Position numbers and translations under genes: made by a program. Shown in pieces: positions 1 to 9,950 of a DNA stretch of 64,000 bases (its first letter is position 1; each line of letters opens with the position of its first letter). The DNA comes from Cohnella sp. AR92 (GTDB lineage: Bacteria; Bacillota; Bacilli; Paenibacillales; Paenibacillaceae): NCBI RefSeq assembly GCF_003990975.1, contig NZ_RZJR01000003.1, positions 372,001-436,000 of the forward strand, given 5' to 3'. Under the pieces are notes generated by a model. The model saw only the letters and a list, made by a program, of their open reading frames with translations. It ran no database searches and was not told the origin of the DNA.

Positions 1-1
1 C

Positions 2-637
2 AACGGATCGTTCATTCCGATGCCGGACTGGTACTTCTTGTTCATCTACCAATTGCTGAAGTATCCGTTCGCATCCGGAGACTATATCGTACTCGGTACG
101 ATCGGGATTCCGGGCATCGCCTTCGGAGCCTTGCTGCTTGCGCCGTTCCTGGATACGGGCAAGGAGCGCCGCTTCTATCGTCGTCCTATCGCGTCGTCGC
201 TAATGTTGGTTTCGCTTGTCGCAACCGTTTACCTGACTTGGGTCTCCTGGCACCATTACACGGGAGAGCTCGAGAAGAACGGGGTCATTCCGGAGCACAT
301 CGAGCGCAAGCTCAAGTCCGAGGAACAGATCAAAGCGGGCAAGGGACGATTCGTTTACGGCAAGGAGAAAGTCGTCGAGCTCGTCAAAGCGGACGATCCG
401 GCATTCTCCATCATGAAGGAAGCGCAATGCGTTGCTTGTCACGGAGCCGAGCTTGAAGGAGCCAACGGCCCTTCGCTTCGCGGGATCGGCGATAAGATCA
501 GCAAGGAAGAGATCGTCGATACGATCACGAACGGCAAGAATAACGGGGCTATGCCATCGTTCCAGAAAGACTTGTCGCCGGAGAAGATCGAGCAGATCGC
601 AACCTGGCTGTCCGAGCAGAAGGCACCAGCCGAATAA
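2..637 (+). CDS. qcrC: Menaquinol:cytochrome c reductase, cytochrome b/c subunit (partial at 5' end)
   Basis: The frame is open at the left edge, so the true start lies upstream; 211 codons are visible. The product is the fused subunit IV plus cytochrome c of the bc-type menaquinol oxidase complex of Bacillota, which passes electrons from menaquinol to cytochrome c in the membrane. The visible N-terminal half has hydrophobic segments (about residues 12-50 and 65-85). The C-terminal domain carries the haem c motif CVACH (Cys143, Cys146 and His147 of the visible part) and a likely axial methionine in NGAMPSF. A terminator follows directly, so this closes the qcr operon. The next genes are ypjA and ypjB, as in B. 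subtilis. Confidence 0.95.
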   Translation, partial: NGSFIPMPDWYFLFIYQLLKYPFASGDYIVLGTIGIPGIAFGALLLAPFLDTGKERRFYRRPIASSLMLVSLVATVYLTWVSWHHYTGELEKNGVIPEHIERKLKSEEQIKAGKGRFVYGKEKVVELVKADDPAFSIMKEAQCVACHGAELEGANGPSLRGIGDKISKEEIVDTITNGKNNGAMPSFQKDLSPEKIEQIATWLSEQKAPAE

Positions 638-651
638 ATCGGTTATAATGG

Positions 652-683
652 AAGAGCCTGGCCAATATGGTCAGGCTCTTTCT
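652..683 (+). terminator. Terminator after qcrC
   Basis: A 9-bp perfect stem (AAGAGCCTG at 652-660 with CAGGCTCTT at 672-680) is followed by a T-rich tail. It contains the ATG at 667 that would otherwise give a longer ypjA, which argues against that upstream start. Confidence 0.8.
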
Positions 684-714
684 AACGACTAAAGGTTCAT
701 GGAGGATGCCGATT

Positions 715-1383
715 ATGACTTGGAGAGCTTTGTTATCGAGGGAAGTGCTCACCTATCGAGGGCTGATGCTTCTGCTTATGCTGTTCTACATACCGGGCAC
801 GATCTTCGGGTACTATTGGTACGACGATCAGTTAAAGGATACTTTTAGCAACAATCCGCTGTGGCATCTGCCTTTTGTTCCGGATAGCCCGACCGCCTCG
901 TTGTTCTTTACCGCAGCTCTTCTGTGGCTCTGGATCCAGCCCGGCCCGTCGGCGCGTTCATGGGTGCGGGGCATTCGCGGCATTATCGAAGCGCTGGCAG
1001 TCGTGACAAGCGTCAAGTACGGAGTGTGGGCTTGCGCCATCATCTTCGCGGCAGCTGCCCAAGGAGACACCATCGAGCCGTCCAGCTGGATGCTGGTGCT
1101 CTCTCATGGCGCCATGGCGGTCTGCGCGGTGCTGTACGGAAGGTTTTTCCATTACGGCATCCTCACTCTGGCCGTTGCGGCGATATGGACGTTCCTGAAC
1201 GATTCGATCGATTATGGCTATGGCGTTTATCCTTATCTGCCCTATGAGCTGAAGGATAATGTCGCGAGCATCGCTTGGTTCACCTTCATGCTGACGGCCT
1301 TTAGCGTCTTGATAGCCGTTCTGGTCAGGTTTAACCCGCAATGGAACCGACGGCTGCGCGTAGCGGAGGACAAGCGGTTCTAG
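715..1383 (+). CDS. ypjA: DUF1405 integral membrane protein YpjA
   Basis: This is a 222-residue polytopic membrane protein of the DUF1405/YpjA family, whose function is unknown. Hydrophobic segments include residues about 13-30, 55-72, 80-110, 120-160 and 190-215. I chose the ATG at 715 because GGAGG at 701-705 lies 9 bases upstream; the ATG at 706 abuts the ribosome site and the ATG at 667 lies inside the qcrC terminator. Its position between qcrC and ypjB matches B. subtilis exactly. Family identity rests on sequence character and this synteny. Confidence 0.85.
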   Translation: MTWRALLSREVLTYRGLMLLLMLFYIPGTIFGYYWYDDQLKDTFSNNPLWHLPFVPDSPTASLFFTAALLWLWIQPGPSARSWVRGIRGIIEALAVVTSVKYGVWACAIIFAAAAQGDTIEPSSWMLVLSHGAMAVCAVLYGRFFHYGILTLAVAAIWTFLNDSIDYGYGVYPYLPYELKDNVASIAWFTFMLTAFSVLIAVLVRFNPQWNRRLRVAEDKRF

Positions 1384-1426
1384 AGCCGGACAACCCCTCA
1401 TAGACTTAGGCAGGAGGGGATCTATC

Positions 1427-2347
1427 ATGTCTGGCCAGAGTGCTTCCAAGCAAGCGTTCTTTAGATGGTTAACCCTGCTTGCGGCGGCGCTGTCGCTCTT
1501 CTTCGCAGGCATGCCGGCGGCAGCGGCGGCTTCGGGCAATGGGGAGGTTAAAGCTGATTCGCTGGAAATGACAGCTCCGGCTGCAGATAAGCAGGCTCTA
1601 GCATTCAGCAAAGCGACGGAGTCTCTTTATCAATCGATTCGCCAAGGCGAACGATTGGAGGCGACGAGAGCGCTCCAAGAAACCGAGCAAATCTTCCGCC
1701 GGCTGCCGTTAGGCCGAATTCCGACGTCGGAAGGTATCGAATCTCTGGCGGCCAGCGTCTCGGAGATGAAGAGGGCTTGGGCGGCCGTTACGCCTAACGA
1801 GGATCGAATCGAACGGGCGGCGGGCGCTCTGCGGATGGCTGCCGACGCATTGGCTCATCCATCGAAGCCGATGTGGCATCAATATCGATCGGTGCTTAAC
1901 CAGGATGCGGATGCTTTGGCCCAAGCGATCGAGAATCAGCAATCGCCCAAGTCCGCCCTCGATTCGTTGACCAAGCATTACGGGATCATCCGTACGGCCG
2001 CCGCGCTGCAAGTAGAACCGTCCGCCATCGAGCGGATGGATTCCGTACTGCGGTATTCGAATAAGCTGTTGTCGGAAAGCGAGCCGCGGAAGGACTTTAT
2101 GAACAGACTCGGCCAACAGATCAAAGACGCGATCGCCGCGTTATTCCCTCCTGCCGGGGACGCTCCGACAAGCGTCATTCCGTTGGCTCCTCCTACGTGG
2201 GGAATTACGGCCACGATCGGTTCCTTCATTATAATGATTCTGTCTTGGGCAGGCTGGAAGAGGTTCCAGTTCGACCGGAACCATCCCGGACGGCGCAGCG
2301 AAGCAAGCCGCAATCGTTCCGATGCGGCCAAACGCTGGTTCCGGTGA
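1427..2347 (+). CDS. ypjB: Sporulation protein YpjB
   Basis: This 306-residue protein has an N-terminal signal or anchor segment (about residues 13-36, alanine-rich), a long helical extracytoplasmic region, and a C-terminal membrane span (about 262-280) followed by a short basic tail. That layout is typical of the YpjB sporulation family, for which no biochemical activity is known to me. AGGAGGGG at 1412-1418 gives a good ribosome site. The gene lies 43 bases after ypjA and points towards the minus-strand YitT-family gene, as in B. subtilis ypjA-ypjB-ypjC. Confidence 0.85.
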   Translation: MSGQSASKQAFFRWLTLLAAALSLFFAGMPAAAAASGNGEVKADSLEMTAPAADKQALAFSKATESLYQSIRQGERLEATRALQETEQIFRRLPLGRIPTSEGIESLAASVSEMKRAWAAVTPNEDRIERAAGALRMAADALAHPSKPMWHQYRSVLNQDADALAQAIENQQSPKSALDSLTKHYGIIRTAAALQVEPSAIERMDSVLRYSNKLLSESEPRKDFMNRLGQQIKDAIAALFPPAGDAPTSVIPLAPPTWGITATIGSFIIMILSWAGWKRFQFDRNHPGRRSEASRNRSDAAKRWFR

Positions 2348-2365
2348 GGGAGGCTCCCGATGCCG

Positions 2366-3235
2366 TTATTCTTCTTTGAAGCCTTCTCCCAGAACATCAT
2401 TCACGTCATTGATTACGATAAAAGCCTGTCTGTCATGCTGGCGGACGAGGCTTTTTAGTTTGCGGATCTCGAAACGGCTCACCACGCAATAGATCATCAT
2501 GCGATTCTGGCCGGAGTATGCCCCGACTGCGGGCACCAGCGTTACCCCGCGTTCCATCTGAACCGTTATAACGGAAGCGAGCTTCTCCGGATCGGAGCAG
2601 AGGATCGTGAAAGCCTTAGCCGCATACGCTCCTTCTTGGATGAAGTCGATCACCTTCGAAGAGATAAACACGCTGACAAGCGTGTAGAGGACTCGGTCTT
2701 TCGGAATAACGAGCAACGACGCTCCCAGTATGATAACGTCCATGGCCAGGATGATCTTGCCCATGCTCCAGCCGCGCCAGCGATGAACGATACGGGCGAT
2801 AATATCGACGCCTCCGGTCGTTCCACCGGACCAGAATACCAAGCCGAGCCCGACTCCCAGCGTTACCCCGGCATACAGGACGACAAGCATAAAATCGTTA
2901 TCGGATACAAAAGGAACGATCCACGACTGTTCGACGGCGAAGCTCCATATCCACAGGAAGCACGAGAGAAGCACGGTTCCCGCGATCGTATAAAGCATGG
3001 ATTCGCGTCCAAGCTGGCGCCAGCCAAAAATAAACAGAGGTATGTTCAAGACCAGGGAAGTAATGGCCGGAGCGAAACCGAAGGCGTATTGGAGCAGAAC
3101 GGTTATCCCGGTAACTCCGCCTTCCATTAAGGTATTGGGCAGAATAAAATACTCGATCCCGAACGCATACAAGGCGCTTCCCGCTATCAATCCCGCCCAT
3201 CTGCGCAGCCCTTCGTTCAGTTTCCCCATTGCCAT
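2366..3235 (-). CDS. ypjC: YitT-family membrane protein (YpjC position)
   Basis: The 289-residue product has five to six hydrophobic segments in its first 185 residues and a soluble C-terminal DUF2179 domain (about residues 195-285), the layout of the YitT family of bacterial membrane proteins. The transported or sensed ligand is not known. The ATG at 3235 is preferred over the GTG at 3247 because GAGGTG at 3245-3250 (minus strand) is 9 bases before it and overlaps the GTG. It is the only minus-strand gene in the first 59 kb and converges with ypjB across an 18-base gap. No strong terminator is visible between them. Confidence 0.85.
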   Translation of the reverse strand: MAMGKLNEGLRRWAGLIAGSALYAFGIEYFILPNTLMEGGVTGITVLLQYAFGFAPAITSLVLNIPLFIFGWRQLGRESMLYTIAGTVLLSCFLWIWSFAVEQSWIVPFVSDNDFMLVVLYAGVTLGVGLGLVFWSGGTTGGVDIIARIVHRWRGWSMGKIILAMDVIILGASLLVIPKDRVLYTLVSVFISSKVIDFIQEGAYAAKAFTILCSDPEKLASVITVQMERGVTLVPAVGAYSGQNRMMIYCVVSRFEIRKLKSLVRQHDRQAFIVINDVNDVLGEGFKEE

Positions 3236-3401
3236 TCGCACGGTCACCTCGTCTGAAAATCATTTGTCTTTGCCTGCATCTTAAGCTAACATAGGAATGA
3301 TACAAGATCAATTCGATTTCATTACGGTCCAAGCGACACAAGGTCAGAAAATCTGTCATCTGTCATCCCTGTGGCGCATTGGAGAAGGAAGGTAGAAGGT
3401 C

Positions 3402-3770
3402 ATGGCGGATTCGCAGATTGCCGGCAAGAAGCTTGCCGAGAAATCGCTCGCTGACATTCAACGCGAAGTCGACGCTTACATATCCCAATTCAAAGAAGGG
3501 TATTTCTCCCCGCTTGCCTTGCTCGCCCGAATGACGGAAGAGGTCGGAGAGCTGGCGCGGGAAGTCAACCATTCCTTCGGGGAGAAGCCCAAGAAGGCGG
3601 ACGAGGCGGACAATTCCGTTGAGATGGAGCTTGGCGATGTCCTCTTTATCGTTCTCTGCTTCGCGAATTCTCTCGGAATCGATCTCACCGAAGCGCATAA
3701 TAGGGTGATGCACAAATTCAACACCCGAGATGCGAATCGTTGGACAAAGAAGCACACCGTCGAACCGTAG
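3402..3770 (+). CDS. ypjD: MazG-like nucleotide pyrophosphohydrolase (YpjD type)
   Basis: At 122 residues this is a short all-alpha NTP pyrophosphohydrolase, a family that hydrolyses (d)NTPs to NMP and pyrophosphate and removes abnormal nucleotides. The metal-binding motifs are visible: EEVGE (about residues 46-50) and a second ELGD (about 77-80). GGAAGGTAGAAGG precedes the ATG. The gene begins the run ypjD-TPR-dapB-mgsA-bshB1-bshA-cca-birA, in which most spacings are short or overlapping. Confidence 0.9.
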   Translation: MADSQIAGKKLAEKSLADIQREVDAYISQFKEGYFSPLALLARMTEEVGELAREVNHSFGEKPKKADEADNSVEMELGDVLFIVLCFANSLGIDLTEAHNRVMHKFNTRDANRWTKKHTVEP

Positions 3771-3816
3771 AAATCATATGCTGTACCATCCCCGAACGGA
3801 AAGGAGGATGGTCGGC

Positions 3817-4365
3817 ATGAACGGGGAGCAATGTCTGGAGCAGGCTTACCAGTATCTCCTGGCCGGGGATTTCGAAGCGGCGGAGGAGTGGTTCCTCAAG
3901 GCGGTGGAGACGAATCCCGACGAGCCATCTTATATATATCGGGCATCGATTACACTCGCCAGAAACGGGAAGCTGGGCGAGGCTTTAAGCTTTGCCGGAC
4001 GCGCGGTCGAACTGGCGCCGGAAGAGCCGGCATTCGTCCTTCACCTGCGAACGCTCGAATCCAAGAAGCTGCTTGCCGGCGCGAAGTCGCTGCTGCTGCA
4101 TGTCCCGCCGGAAGCCGAGGAAGCGATCCCGATGCTCCGAGAAGCCGCTCGCTTGGATCCATTGTCAGGCGAAGTCAAGCTGCTCCTAGCAGTAGCCTAC
4201 CGTTACGCGGGCGACTACCGACTGGCCCTCGCCACGCTCCGGGAGCTGGTCGAGCTGCAGCCTCAGAACGAAGAGGCCAAGCGGATTCTTAGAGAGACCC
4301 GGCAAGAGAGACGATTAAGCATTAAACAGATATACACTTCCAACAATCATACGAAGGATTGGTGA
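3817..4365 (+). CDS. Tetratricopeptide-repeat protein, function unknown
   Basis: The 182-residue protein contains about four TPR-like helical pairs (for example residues 2-34, 36-68, and 105-165 ending in ALATLRELVELQP). It has no signal peptide or membrane segment, so it is probably a cytoplasmic protein-interaction scaffold. I chose the ATG at 3817 because AAGGAGG at 3801-3807 is 9 bases upstream; the in-frame ATG at 3808 abuts the ribosome site. It sits between ypjD and dapB, where B. subtilis has no TPR gene, and ends 5 bases before the dapB start. Confidence 0.8.
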   Translation: MNGEQCLEQAYQYLLAGDFEAAEEWFLKAVETNPDEPSYIYRASITLARNGKLGEALSFAGRAVELAPEEPAFVLHLRTLESKKLLAGAKSLLLHVPPEAEEAIPMLREAARLDPLSGEVKLLLAVAYRYAGDYRLALATLRELVELQPQNEEAKRILRETRQERRLSIKQIYTSNNHTKDW

Positions 4366-4370
4366 ACCAG

Positions 4371-5174
4371 ATGTCGCAACGAATCAAAGTAGCAGTCGCA
4401 GGAGCTTCTGGCCGTATGGGCCGCGAAGTCGTCCGCATGGTGCTAGAAGATCCAGAACTCGAATTGGCGGCGGCTGTCGCCCGATCTTGCGGTCCGGTCG
4501 ATGCCGGATCCCTTGTCGGCAAGCCGGAGACAGGCGTCATCGTCGCCTCTGATCTGGAACAAGCGCTGTCTAGCAGCCAAGCGGACGTTCTCGTCGATTT
4601 TACGACTCCGCAAGCCGCCTACCCGAATGCCGAGATCTCGATCCGATACGGCGTTCGCCCGGTGATGGGCACGACAGGCTTCACGCCGGAGCAATTTTCT
4701 TTGTTGGACAAGCTTTGCAAGGAGAAGGGGATCGGCGGCTTAATCGCTCCTAACTTCTCCATCGGAGCCATCCTTATGATGAAGTTTGCCGCAACGGCCG
4801 CCAAATATTTACCGCATGTGGAGATTATCGAGTACCATGGCGACCAGAAGCTGGATGCCCCTTCGGGCACTTCGATCAAGACGGCGGAGCTGATCTCGGA
4901 ATCCAGAAGAGAGCTGCGGCAAGGCAATCCGAACGAAGAAGAAGTGATCGAGGGCGCACGCGGCGGATACTATAACGGCTTCCGCATACATAGCGTAAGA
5001 CTGCCGGGCGTATTCGCTCAGCAGGAGGTTGTCTTCGGGGGACACGGCCAGACTCTTAAGATCAGGCACGATTCCTACGAGCGGGCCGGATATATGCCGG
5101 GCGTTAACACGGCTGTCAAGAAGGTTATGAGCACGACAGGAATGGTATACGGCTTCGAGCATTTTCTTGACTAA
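4371..5174 (+). CDS. dapB: 4-hydroxy-tetrahydrodipicolinate reductase
   Basis: DapB reduces the dapA product with NAD(P)H in the diaminopimelate/lysine pathway, in the cytoplasm. The 267-residue length is normal. The N-terminal dinucleotide site is GASGRMG (about residues 11-17), and the catalytic region with its [12 protein letters not shown] stretch (about 158-169) is intact. The start is set at the ATG at 4371; TTG 4359 and GTG 4362 are in-frame alternatives nearer the weak GAAGGA site at 4353-4358. Its pathway partners dapG and dapA are 25 kb downstream in this window. Confidence 0.95.
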   Translation: MSQRIKVAVAGASGRMGREVVRMVLEDPELELAAAVARSCGPVDAGSLVGKPETGVIVASDLEQALSSSQADVLVDFTTPQAAYPNAEISIRYGVRPVMGTTGFTPEQFSLLDKLCKEKGIGGLIAPNFSIGAILMMKFAATAAKYLPHVEIIEYHGDQKLDAPSGTSIKTAELISESRRELRQGNPNEEEVIEGARGGYYNGFRIHSVRLPGVFAQQEVVFGGHGQTLKIRHDSYERAGYMPGVNTAVKKVMSTTGMVYGFEHFLD

Positions 5175-5203
5175 GTCGACAAGCAGAAGGGAGAAGGCAG
5201 TTC

Positions 5204-5626
5204 ATGTTGAAAATAGCGTTGATCGCTCACGACCGCAAGAAGGATGAGATGGTAAACTTCGCGATCGCCTACGAGCATGTGTTTAAGCCTCATCAGCTTT
5301 ATGCGACCGGCACGACCGGCACGCGAATTATGGAGAATACGGAACTGAACATTCATCGCTTCATGTCGGGGCCGCTGGGGGGGGACCAACAGATCGGCGC
5401 CCTGGTCGCTACCAACGAGATGGACCTGATCGTCTTCCTTCGCGACCCGCTGATGGCGCAGCCTCACGAGCCGGACATCAATGCGCTGCTGCGTCTGTGC
5501 GACGTGCAAGGGATTCCTGTCGCTACCAATATCGCGACGGCGGAGCTGCTGGTGAAGAGCCTCGAGCGCGGCGATTTCGCTTGGCGCGAGCTGGTTCATA
5601 AATACAAGCCGGGAATCGAAGAATGA
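5204..5626 (+). CDS. mgsA: Methylglyoxal synthase
   Basis: MgsA converts dihydroxyacetone phosphate to methylglyoxal and phosphate, an overflow bypass of lower glycolysis. The 140-residue length fits the family. The conserved N-terminal [10 protein letters not shown], the phosphate-binding ATGTTGT and the [10 protein letters not shown] stretch with the catalytic aspartate are all present. The gene overlaps bshB1 by four bases (ATGA), so translation is probably coupled. The adjacency is functionally sensible because bacillithiol participates in methylglyoxal detoxification. Confidence 0.96.
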   Translation: MLKIALIAHDRKKDEMVNFAIAYEHVFKPHQLYATGTTGTRIMENTELNIHRFMSGPLGGDQQIGALVATNEMDLIVFLRDPLMAQPHEPDINALLRLCDVQGIPVATNIATAELLVKSLERGDFAWRELVHKYKPGIEE

Positions 5627-6324
5627 GCGAGTACGGCTTGGATCTTCTTATCTTCGCCGCCCACCCGGACGATGCCGAGATCGGCATGGGCGGAACGATC
5701 ATCAAGTCGATTCGCTCGGGACAGAAGGTAGGCCTTATCGATCTGACTTACGCAGAGATGTCCTCGAACGGCGACGTCGAGACGAGGCAGTGCGAAGCCG
5801 CGGCCGCATCCGAGGTGCTTGGCCTTACGGTCAGGCGCAACCTGGGCTTGCCGGACCGCGGACTTGCCGTGACGGGTGAGCAGGTGGACAAGCTTGTCTT
5901 CGCCATCCGAGAGTTCCGCCCGAGGGTCGTCTTCGCTCCTTACTTTATCGACCGCCATCCGGATCATATCGCTTGCAGCCGTCTGACGGAGGAGGCGTTA
6001 TTTAACGCTAAACTGCGTCGGTACCTGCCGGAGATGCCCGCTTGGTCTCCCGATATGTTCTTATATTATTTCATTAATGACGTTCATGCTCCCGGGTTCG
6101 TAGTCGATATCAGCGACGTGCAGGCGAAGAAGATGGACGCCTTGCGAGCATACCGTTCCCAATTCGAGCCCGCCGGCAGCGAGCAGGACTGGGTGGCTAC
6201 GCCGCTTACGCAAGACTACTTGGAGAACGTTGAAGCCCGAGATCGCCTATTCGGGCAGCCTAAGAAATTCTCCTACGCGGAAGGCTTTATCGCCAAAGGT
6301 CCTTACGTCGTCGACCGGTTCTAA
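5623..6324 (+). CDS. bshB1: N-acetyl-alpha-D-glucosaminyl L-malate deacetylase 1
   Basis: BshB1 removes the acetyl group from GlcNAc-malate, the second step of bacillithiol synthesis. The 233-residue protein belongs to the PIG-L/LmbE zinc deacetylase family: AHPDDAEIG (about residues 13-21) supplies zinc ligands and the catalytic aspartate, and HPDH (about 111-114) supplies another zinc ligand. It overlaps mgsA by four bases and is followed 70 bases later by bshA, so both early bacillithiol enzymes are made from one run of genes. Confidence 0.95.
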   Translation: MSEYGLDLLIFAAHPDDAEIGMGGTIIKSIRSGQKVGLIDLTYAEMSSNGDVETRQCEAAAASEVLGLTVRRNLGLPDRGLAVTGEQVDKLVFAIREFRPRVVFAPYFIDRHPDHIACSRLTEEALFNAKLRRYLPEMPAWSPDMFLYYFINDVHAPGFVVDISDVQAKKMDALRAYRSQFEPAGSEQDWVATPLTQDYLENVEARDRLFGQPKKFSYAEGFIAKGPYVVDRF

Positions 6325-6394
6325 CCGGCTTGTCGAACCGAAGAGAAATAAAGCGAGTTTCCGGGGAATAAAATTGGAGGAAGGAGGAATGTGA

Positions 6395-7558
6395 ATGAAC
6401 CGACCGCTCAAGATCGGCATTACTTGTTATCCGTCGCTCGGCGGCTCCGGAGTAGTCGCTACGGAGCTTGGCAAGCTGCTGGCGGAGAAGGGCCATGAGA
6501 TTCATTTTATCACGCATAGCATCCCGTTCCGGCTCGGGAAATTCCACCGCAACATTTACTACCATGAAGTGGAAGTGTCGGATTATTACGTGTTCCGGTA
6601 TCCTCCGTACGACCTTTCGCTGGCCAGCAAGATGCATCAGGTCGCAGAGCTCCAGCAGTTGGACCTGCTGCATGTCCATTACGCCGTGCCTCACGCGATC
6701 TGCGCTCTGCTCGCCAAGCAGATGTCGGGCGATCGCTTGAAGGTCGTCACGACGCTTCATGGGACGGACATTACGGTGCTCGCCCAAGACGAGACGCTGA
6801 AGGATATCATACGGCTCGGAATTCGCAGCAGCGACGCGGTCACGGCCGTCAGCCAGGACTTGATCCGCGAGACGCGGGAGCTGCTCGATATCGAAGAGCC
6901 GATCGATCTGACATACAACTTTGTGGACAAGCGGATTTATTACCCTCGGGACATCTCCGAGCTGAGGCCAGAATTCGCCGATGCCGGCGAGAAAATTCTG
7001 ATGCACATCTCGAACTTCCGCCCCGTGAAGCGAACCGCGGACGTCGTCGATATATTCGCGAGGGTGGCTTCCAAGATTCCGGCCCGTTTGCTGTTAGTCG
7101 GGGAAGGACCCGATCTCCCTAAGATTCAGTCGAAGATAGAAGCGATGGGACTGTCCCACCGGGTTCATTTTCTCGGGAAGCAGGACGATGTAGCGCAAGT
7201 CGTTTCGCTGGCGGATCTGATGATTCTCCCGTCGGAGAAGGAGAGCTTCGGGCTTGTCGCGCTGGAAGCGATGGCTTGCGGCGTGCCGACGATCGGCTCG
7301 GAGGCGGGGGGAATCCCCGAGCTTGTCGTACATGGCAAGACGGGTTACCTGGCTCCGATCGGCCGTACGGACCTGATGGCGGATTACGCCCTCCAGCTGC
7401 TGACGAATGAGAAGCAATATGCGGACTTCCGAGAGGCTTGCCTCCACCGCGCGAGAACGGAATTCTGCAACGACCGCATTACCGCCGAATACGAGCGTAT
7501 CTATTACCGGGTGCTCGGTCTGGAAGCGGATATTCCGATTCCGGTGTGCGAGGCTTAA
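6395..7558 (+). CDS. bshA: N-acetyl-alpha-D-glucosaminyl L-malate synthase
   Basis: BshA is a GT4-family glycosyltransferase that joins N-acetylglucosamine from UDP-GlcNAc to L-malate, the first step of bacillithiol synthesis. The 387-residue length is typical. The N-terminal acceptor domain has [11 protein letters not shown] near residue 15, and the C-terminal donor domain has the E-x7-E signature in the stretch [18 protein letters not shown] (about 282-299). A purine-rich GGAGGAAGGAGG precedes the ATG. Confidence 0.96.
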   Translation: MNRPLKIGITCYPSLGGSGVVATELGKLLAEKGHEIHFITHSIPFRLGKFHRNIYYHEVEVSDYYVFRYPPYDLSLASKMHQVAELQQLDLLHVHYAVPHAICALLAKQMSGDRLKVVTTLHGTDITVLAQDETLKDIIRLGIRSSDAVTAVSQDLIRETRELLDIEEPIDLTYNFVDKRIYYPRDISELRPEFADAGEKILMHISNFRPVKRTADVVDIFARVASKIPARLLLVGEGPDLPKIQSKIEAMGLSHRVHFLGKQDDVAQVVSLADLMILPSEKESFGLVALEAMACGVPTIGSEAGGIPELVVHGKTGYLAPIGRTDLMADYALQLLTNEKQYADFREACLHRARTEFCNDRITAEYERIYYRVLGLEADIPIPVCEA

Positions 7559-7585
7559 TCTCGCTTGAGCGAAGGAGCGATTGCG

Positions 7586-8890
7586 ATGCCGGAGCAAGAG
7601 GAGAGTTGGAACGAAGGGATTCGTCTCGCCTCCATTCTGGAGGCGGCGGGGCACGCGGCCTATCTGGTTGGCGGATGCGTTCGCGATCGGCTGCTGGGCC
7701 GGCGAATCAACGATATCGATATCGCGACGTCCGCATTGCCGGAGCAGGTTATGGTTCTGTTCCCCAAAGTAATTCCGACCGGCCTGCAGCATGGGACGGT
7801 AACCGTGCTTCTGGGAGACGTCGGCTTCGAGGTGACGACGTTCCGGCATGAGGCGACTTACAGCGACGCGAGGCATCCGGACGAAGTCGTGTTCGTCAGG
7901 GACGTGAACGAGGATCTCGCTCGCCGAGACTTCACTATTAATGCAATCGCCTGCGGCACGGACGGAAGAATGATCGACCCTTTCGGCGGCCGAGCGGATC
8001 TTGCCCGTCGCTTTGTTCGCTGCGTTGGAGCGGCGTCGGAACGCTTCTCGGAGGATGCTCTTCGCATGCTTAGAGGGGTTCGTTTCGCGGCGGAGTTCGA
8101 TTTCGAGATCGACGCGGAGGCTTGGGAAGCGATCCTAGGCCAGCGAAGGCAGCTGAGCAGAATCGCGATGGAACGAGTAGGCGTCGAGCTGGACAAGATG
8201 CTGGCGGGCAGCCATCCGGATAAGGCGATTCGTCTGCTGCGTACAAGCGGCCTGTTGGTTCATGCGAAAGAGAGCTTGCTGCCGCCGCTCCCGGAACTCC
8301 CGGCCCGATCCGAGCCGGAAACGGGAGAGCTAGGCTGGCGGAAGCTACCGGACGCCAATGACCGATGGGCCGCTTTGCTCTTGCTGGCCGGAGCCGATGA
8401 GCGGCAAGCCTCCGATTGGATGCGCAAGCTGAAGTTCAGCGCGAGAAAAGGCGATGCGGTGAGCACCGTCGTCGCGGTGAGCGGTTATTTGCGAAGCCAG
8501 GCAAGCGGGCGCAATGACGAGACGCCGGATCGCGAGGTCTGGACGGAGGCCGTGCTTCGTTTCGGCGTTCCGGCCGCGGAGAGCTATCTGTCTGTCGTGC
8601 GGGCTTTTCCTTCTATTGATTCTGCCTTGTGGGGTGATCAGAAGGAGCAAGAAGGGCCGTCAAGAATCGAACAAGCGGCGGAATGGCTGCGCGCCATGCC
8701 GATCTCTCGTTTGAATGAGCTCGCGATCCGAGGGGACGAGCTGGTTCGGCTATCGAATCGGGAAGCCGGCCCATGGGTCGCCGAGGAGCTGAAGCGGCTT
8801 CTGCTGCTCGTAGCTTTGGAGAAGCTGAGCAACGATCCTCTTGCTCTCAAGAACGAAGCGTTTCGTTCGCTGCAGGGTGGACGAGAATAG
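7586..8890 (+). CDS. cca: CCA tRNA nucleotidyltransferase
   Basis: The enzyme adds or repairs the 3' CCA of tRNAs without a template. The 434-residue protein has class II features: GGCVRDRLLG (phosphate grip, about residues 29-38), the metal-binding DIDIA, the template motif RRDFTINAIA, and the RFSEDALRMLRGVRFAAE region. The ATG at 7586 has GAAGGAG eight bases upstream, which is better than the TTG at 7565. It lies 27 bases after bshA and just before birA, as in B. subtilis. Confidence 0.95.
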   Translation: MPEQEESWNEGIRLASILEAAGHAAYLVGGCVRDRLLGRRINDIDIATSALPEQVMVLFPKVIPTGLQHGTVTVLLGDVGFEVTTFRHEATYSDARHPDEVVFVRDVNEDLARRDFTINAIACGTDGRMIDPFGGRADLARRFVRCVGAASERFSEDALRMLRGVRFAAEFDFEIDAEAWEAILGQRRQLSRIAMERVGVELDKMLAGSHPDKAIRLLRTSGLLVHAKESLLPPLPELPARSEPETGELGWRKLPDANDRWAALLLLAGADERQASDWMRKLKFSARKGDAVSTVVAVSGYLRSQASGRNDETPDREVWTEAVLRFGVPAAESYLSVVRAFPSIDSALWGDQKEQEGPSRIEQAAEWLRAMPISRLNELAIRGDELVRLSNREAGPWVAEELKRLLLLVALEKLSNDPLALKNEAFRSLQGGRE

Positions 8891-8936
8891 AAACGAGGCT
8901 ATATCGAATAGACGGATGCCTGGAAGGAGGAGTCTA

Positions 8937-9938
8937 ATGGCAGAGTCGTTTACGTTATTATCTCTCTTGGAAGAGAAGCCGGGAGAGTTCGTATCCGGGG
9001 AAGAGCTGAGCCAGAAGCTGAACGTCAGCCGTACGGCGATCTGGAAGCAGATCCGCAAGCTCGAGACGCAAGGATACAAGATCGAAGCGGTTACGCGGCT
9101 GGGCTACCGCATCGTCGAGCGGCCTTCCCGAATCTCTCCGGTCGAGCTGAACCTGAAGCTGCGGACGCGATCCTTCGGCCGCAACGTCCGCGTGCACGAG
9201 GTCGTCGCCTCCACGCAGGACGAGATGCGATTGCTCGCCGAGCAGGGGGCGCCCGAAGGGACGCTGGTCATCGCCGAGCAGCAGAACCAAGGCAGAGGAC
9301 GCATGGGGAGGCACTGGGTATCGCCGCCGGGCAAGGGGATCTGGATGAGCCTGCTTCTCCGGCCGAACGTTCCGCTGCTTCAAACCCCTCAGCTGACGCT
9401 GCTGGCGGCCGTGGCTCTGAATCGCGCGATCGGCCGAGTCACGGGGCTCGACATCGGCATCAAGTGGCCGAACGACCTGTTGATCGACGGACGCAAGATT
9501 ACCGGGATTCTGCTGGAATCCGCGACGGAAGACGAGCGAATCCGCTATGTCGTCGTCGGAATGGGCGTCTCGGTTAATCTGGAAGCTTCCGATTATCCCG
9601 AAGAGGTCGCGGCCAAAGCGATCTCCCTGCGTATGGCAAGCGGCCGGGTGTTGGATCGCGTCGAGCTCATCGCCGAGATTCTTCAAGAGTTCGAGGAGCT
9701 TTACGACGTGTACAACAGCCAGGGCTTCGAGCCGATCCGCCTGCTGTGGGAGGCGAGATCCGTCAATCTTCATAAGCCGACGGTTCTAACCACGGCCTCC
9801 GGCCAGATCGAAGGGATCCCGAGAGGAATCAGCGAGACGGGAGCTCTGCTTCTGGAGACGGAAGACGGCCGGATGCAAACCGTCTATTCGGCGGAGATCA
9901 ATCCGTGGGAGCAGAAGGAACAGAAGCAGCAGAGCTGA
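8937..9938 (+). CDS. birA: Biotin-[acetyl-CoA-carboxylase] ligase and biotin repressor
   Basis: BirA attaches biotin to carboxyl carrier protein and, as biotinyl-AMP-bound dimer, represses biotin genes. The 333-residue protein is the two-function type. Residues about 1-65 form a winged helix (NVSRTAIWKQIRKLE), the catalytic domain has GRGRMGRHW and KWPNDL, and there is a C-terminal SH3-like domain. The ATG at 8937 is chosen for GGAAGGAGG at 8922-8930; upstream in-frame ATGs lie in the end of cca. A likely target operator is present at 62.7 kb, upstream of bioY. Confidence 0.95.
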   Translation: MAESFTLLSLLEEKPGEFVSGEELSQKLNVSRTAIWKQIRKLETQGYKIEAVTRLGYRIVERPSRISPVELNLKLRTRSFGRNVRVHEVVASTQDEMRLLAEQGAPEGTLVIAEQQNQGRGRMGRHWVSPPGKGIWMSLLLRPNVPLLQTPQLTLLAAVALNRAIGRVTGLDIGIKWPNDLLIDGRKITGILLESATEDERIRYVVVGMGVSVNLEASDYPEEVAAKAISLRMASGRVLDRVELIAEILQEFEELYDVYNSQGFEPIRLLWEARSVNLHKPTVLTTASGQIEGIPRGISETGALLLETEDGRMQTVYSAEINPWEQKEQKQQS

Positions 9939-9950
9939 CCGTCTGCCTTG

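Noticed and set aside
667..714. Upstream ATG extending ypjA
   Set aside because: The ATG lies in the loop of the qcrC terminator and has no ribosome site; the ATG at 715 has GGAGG at 9 bases.
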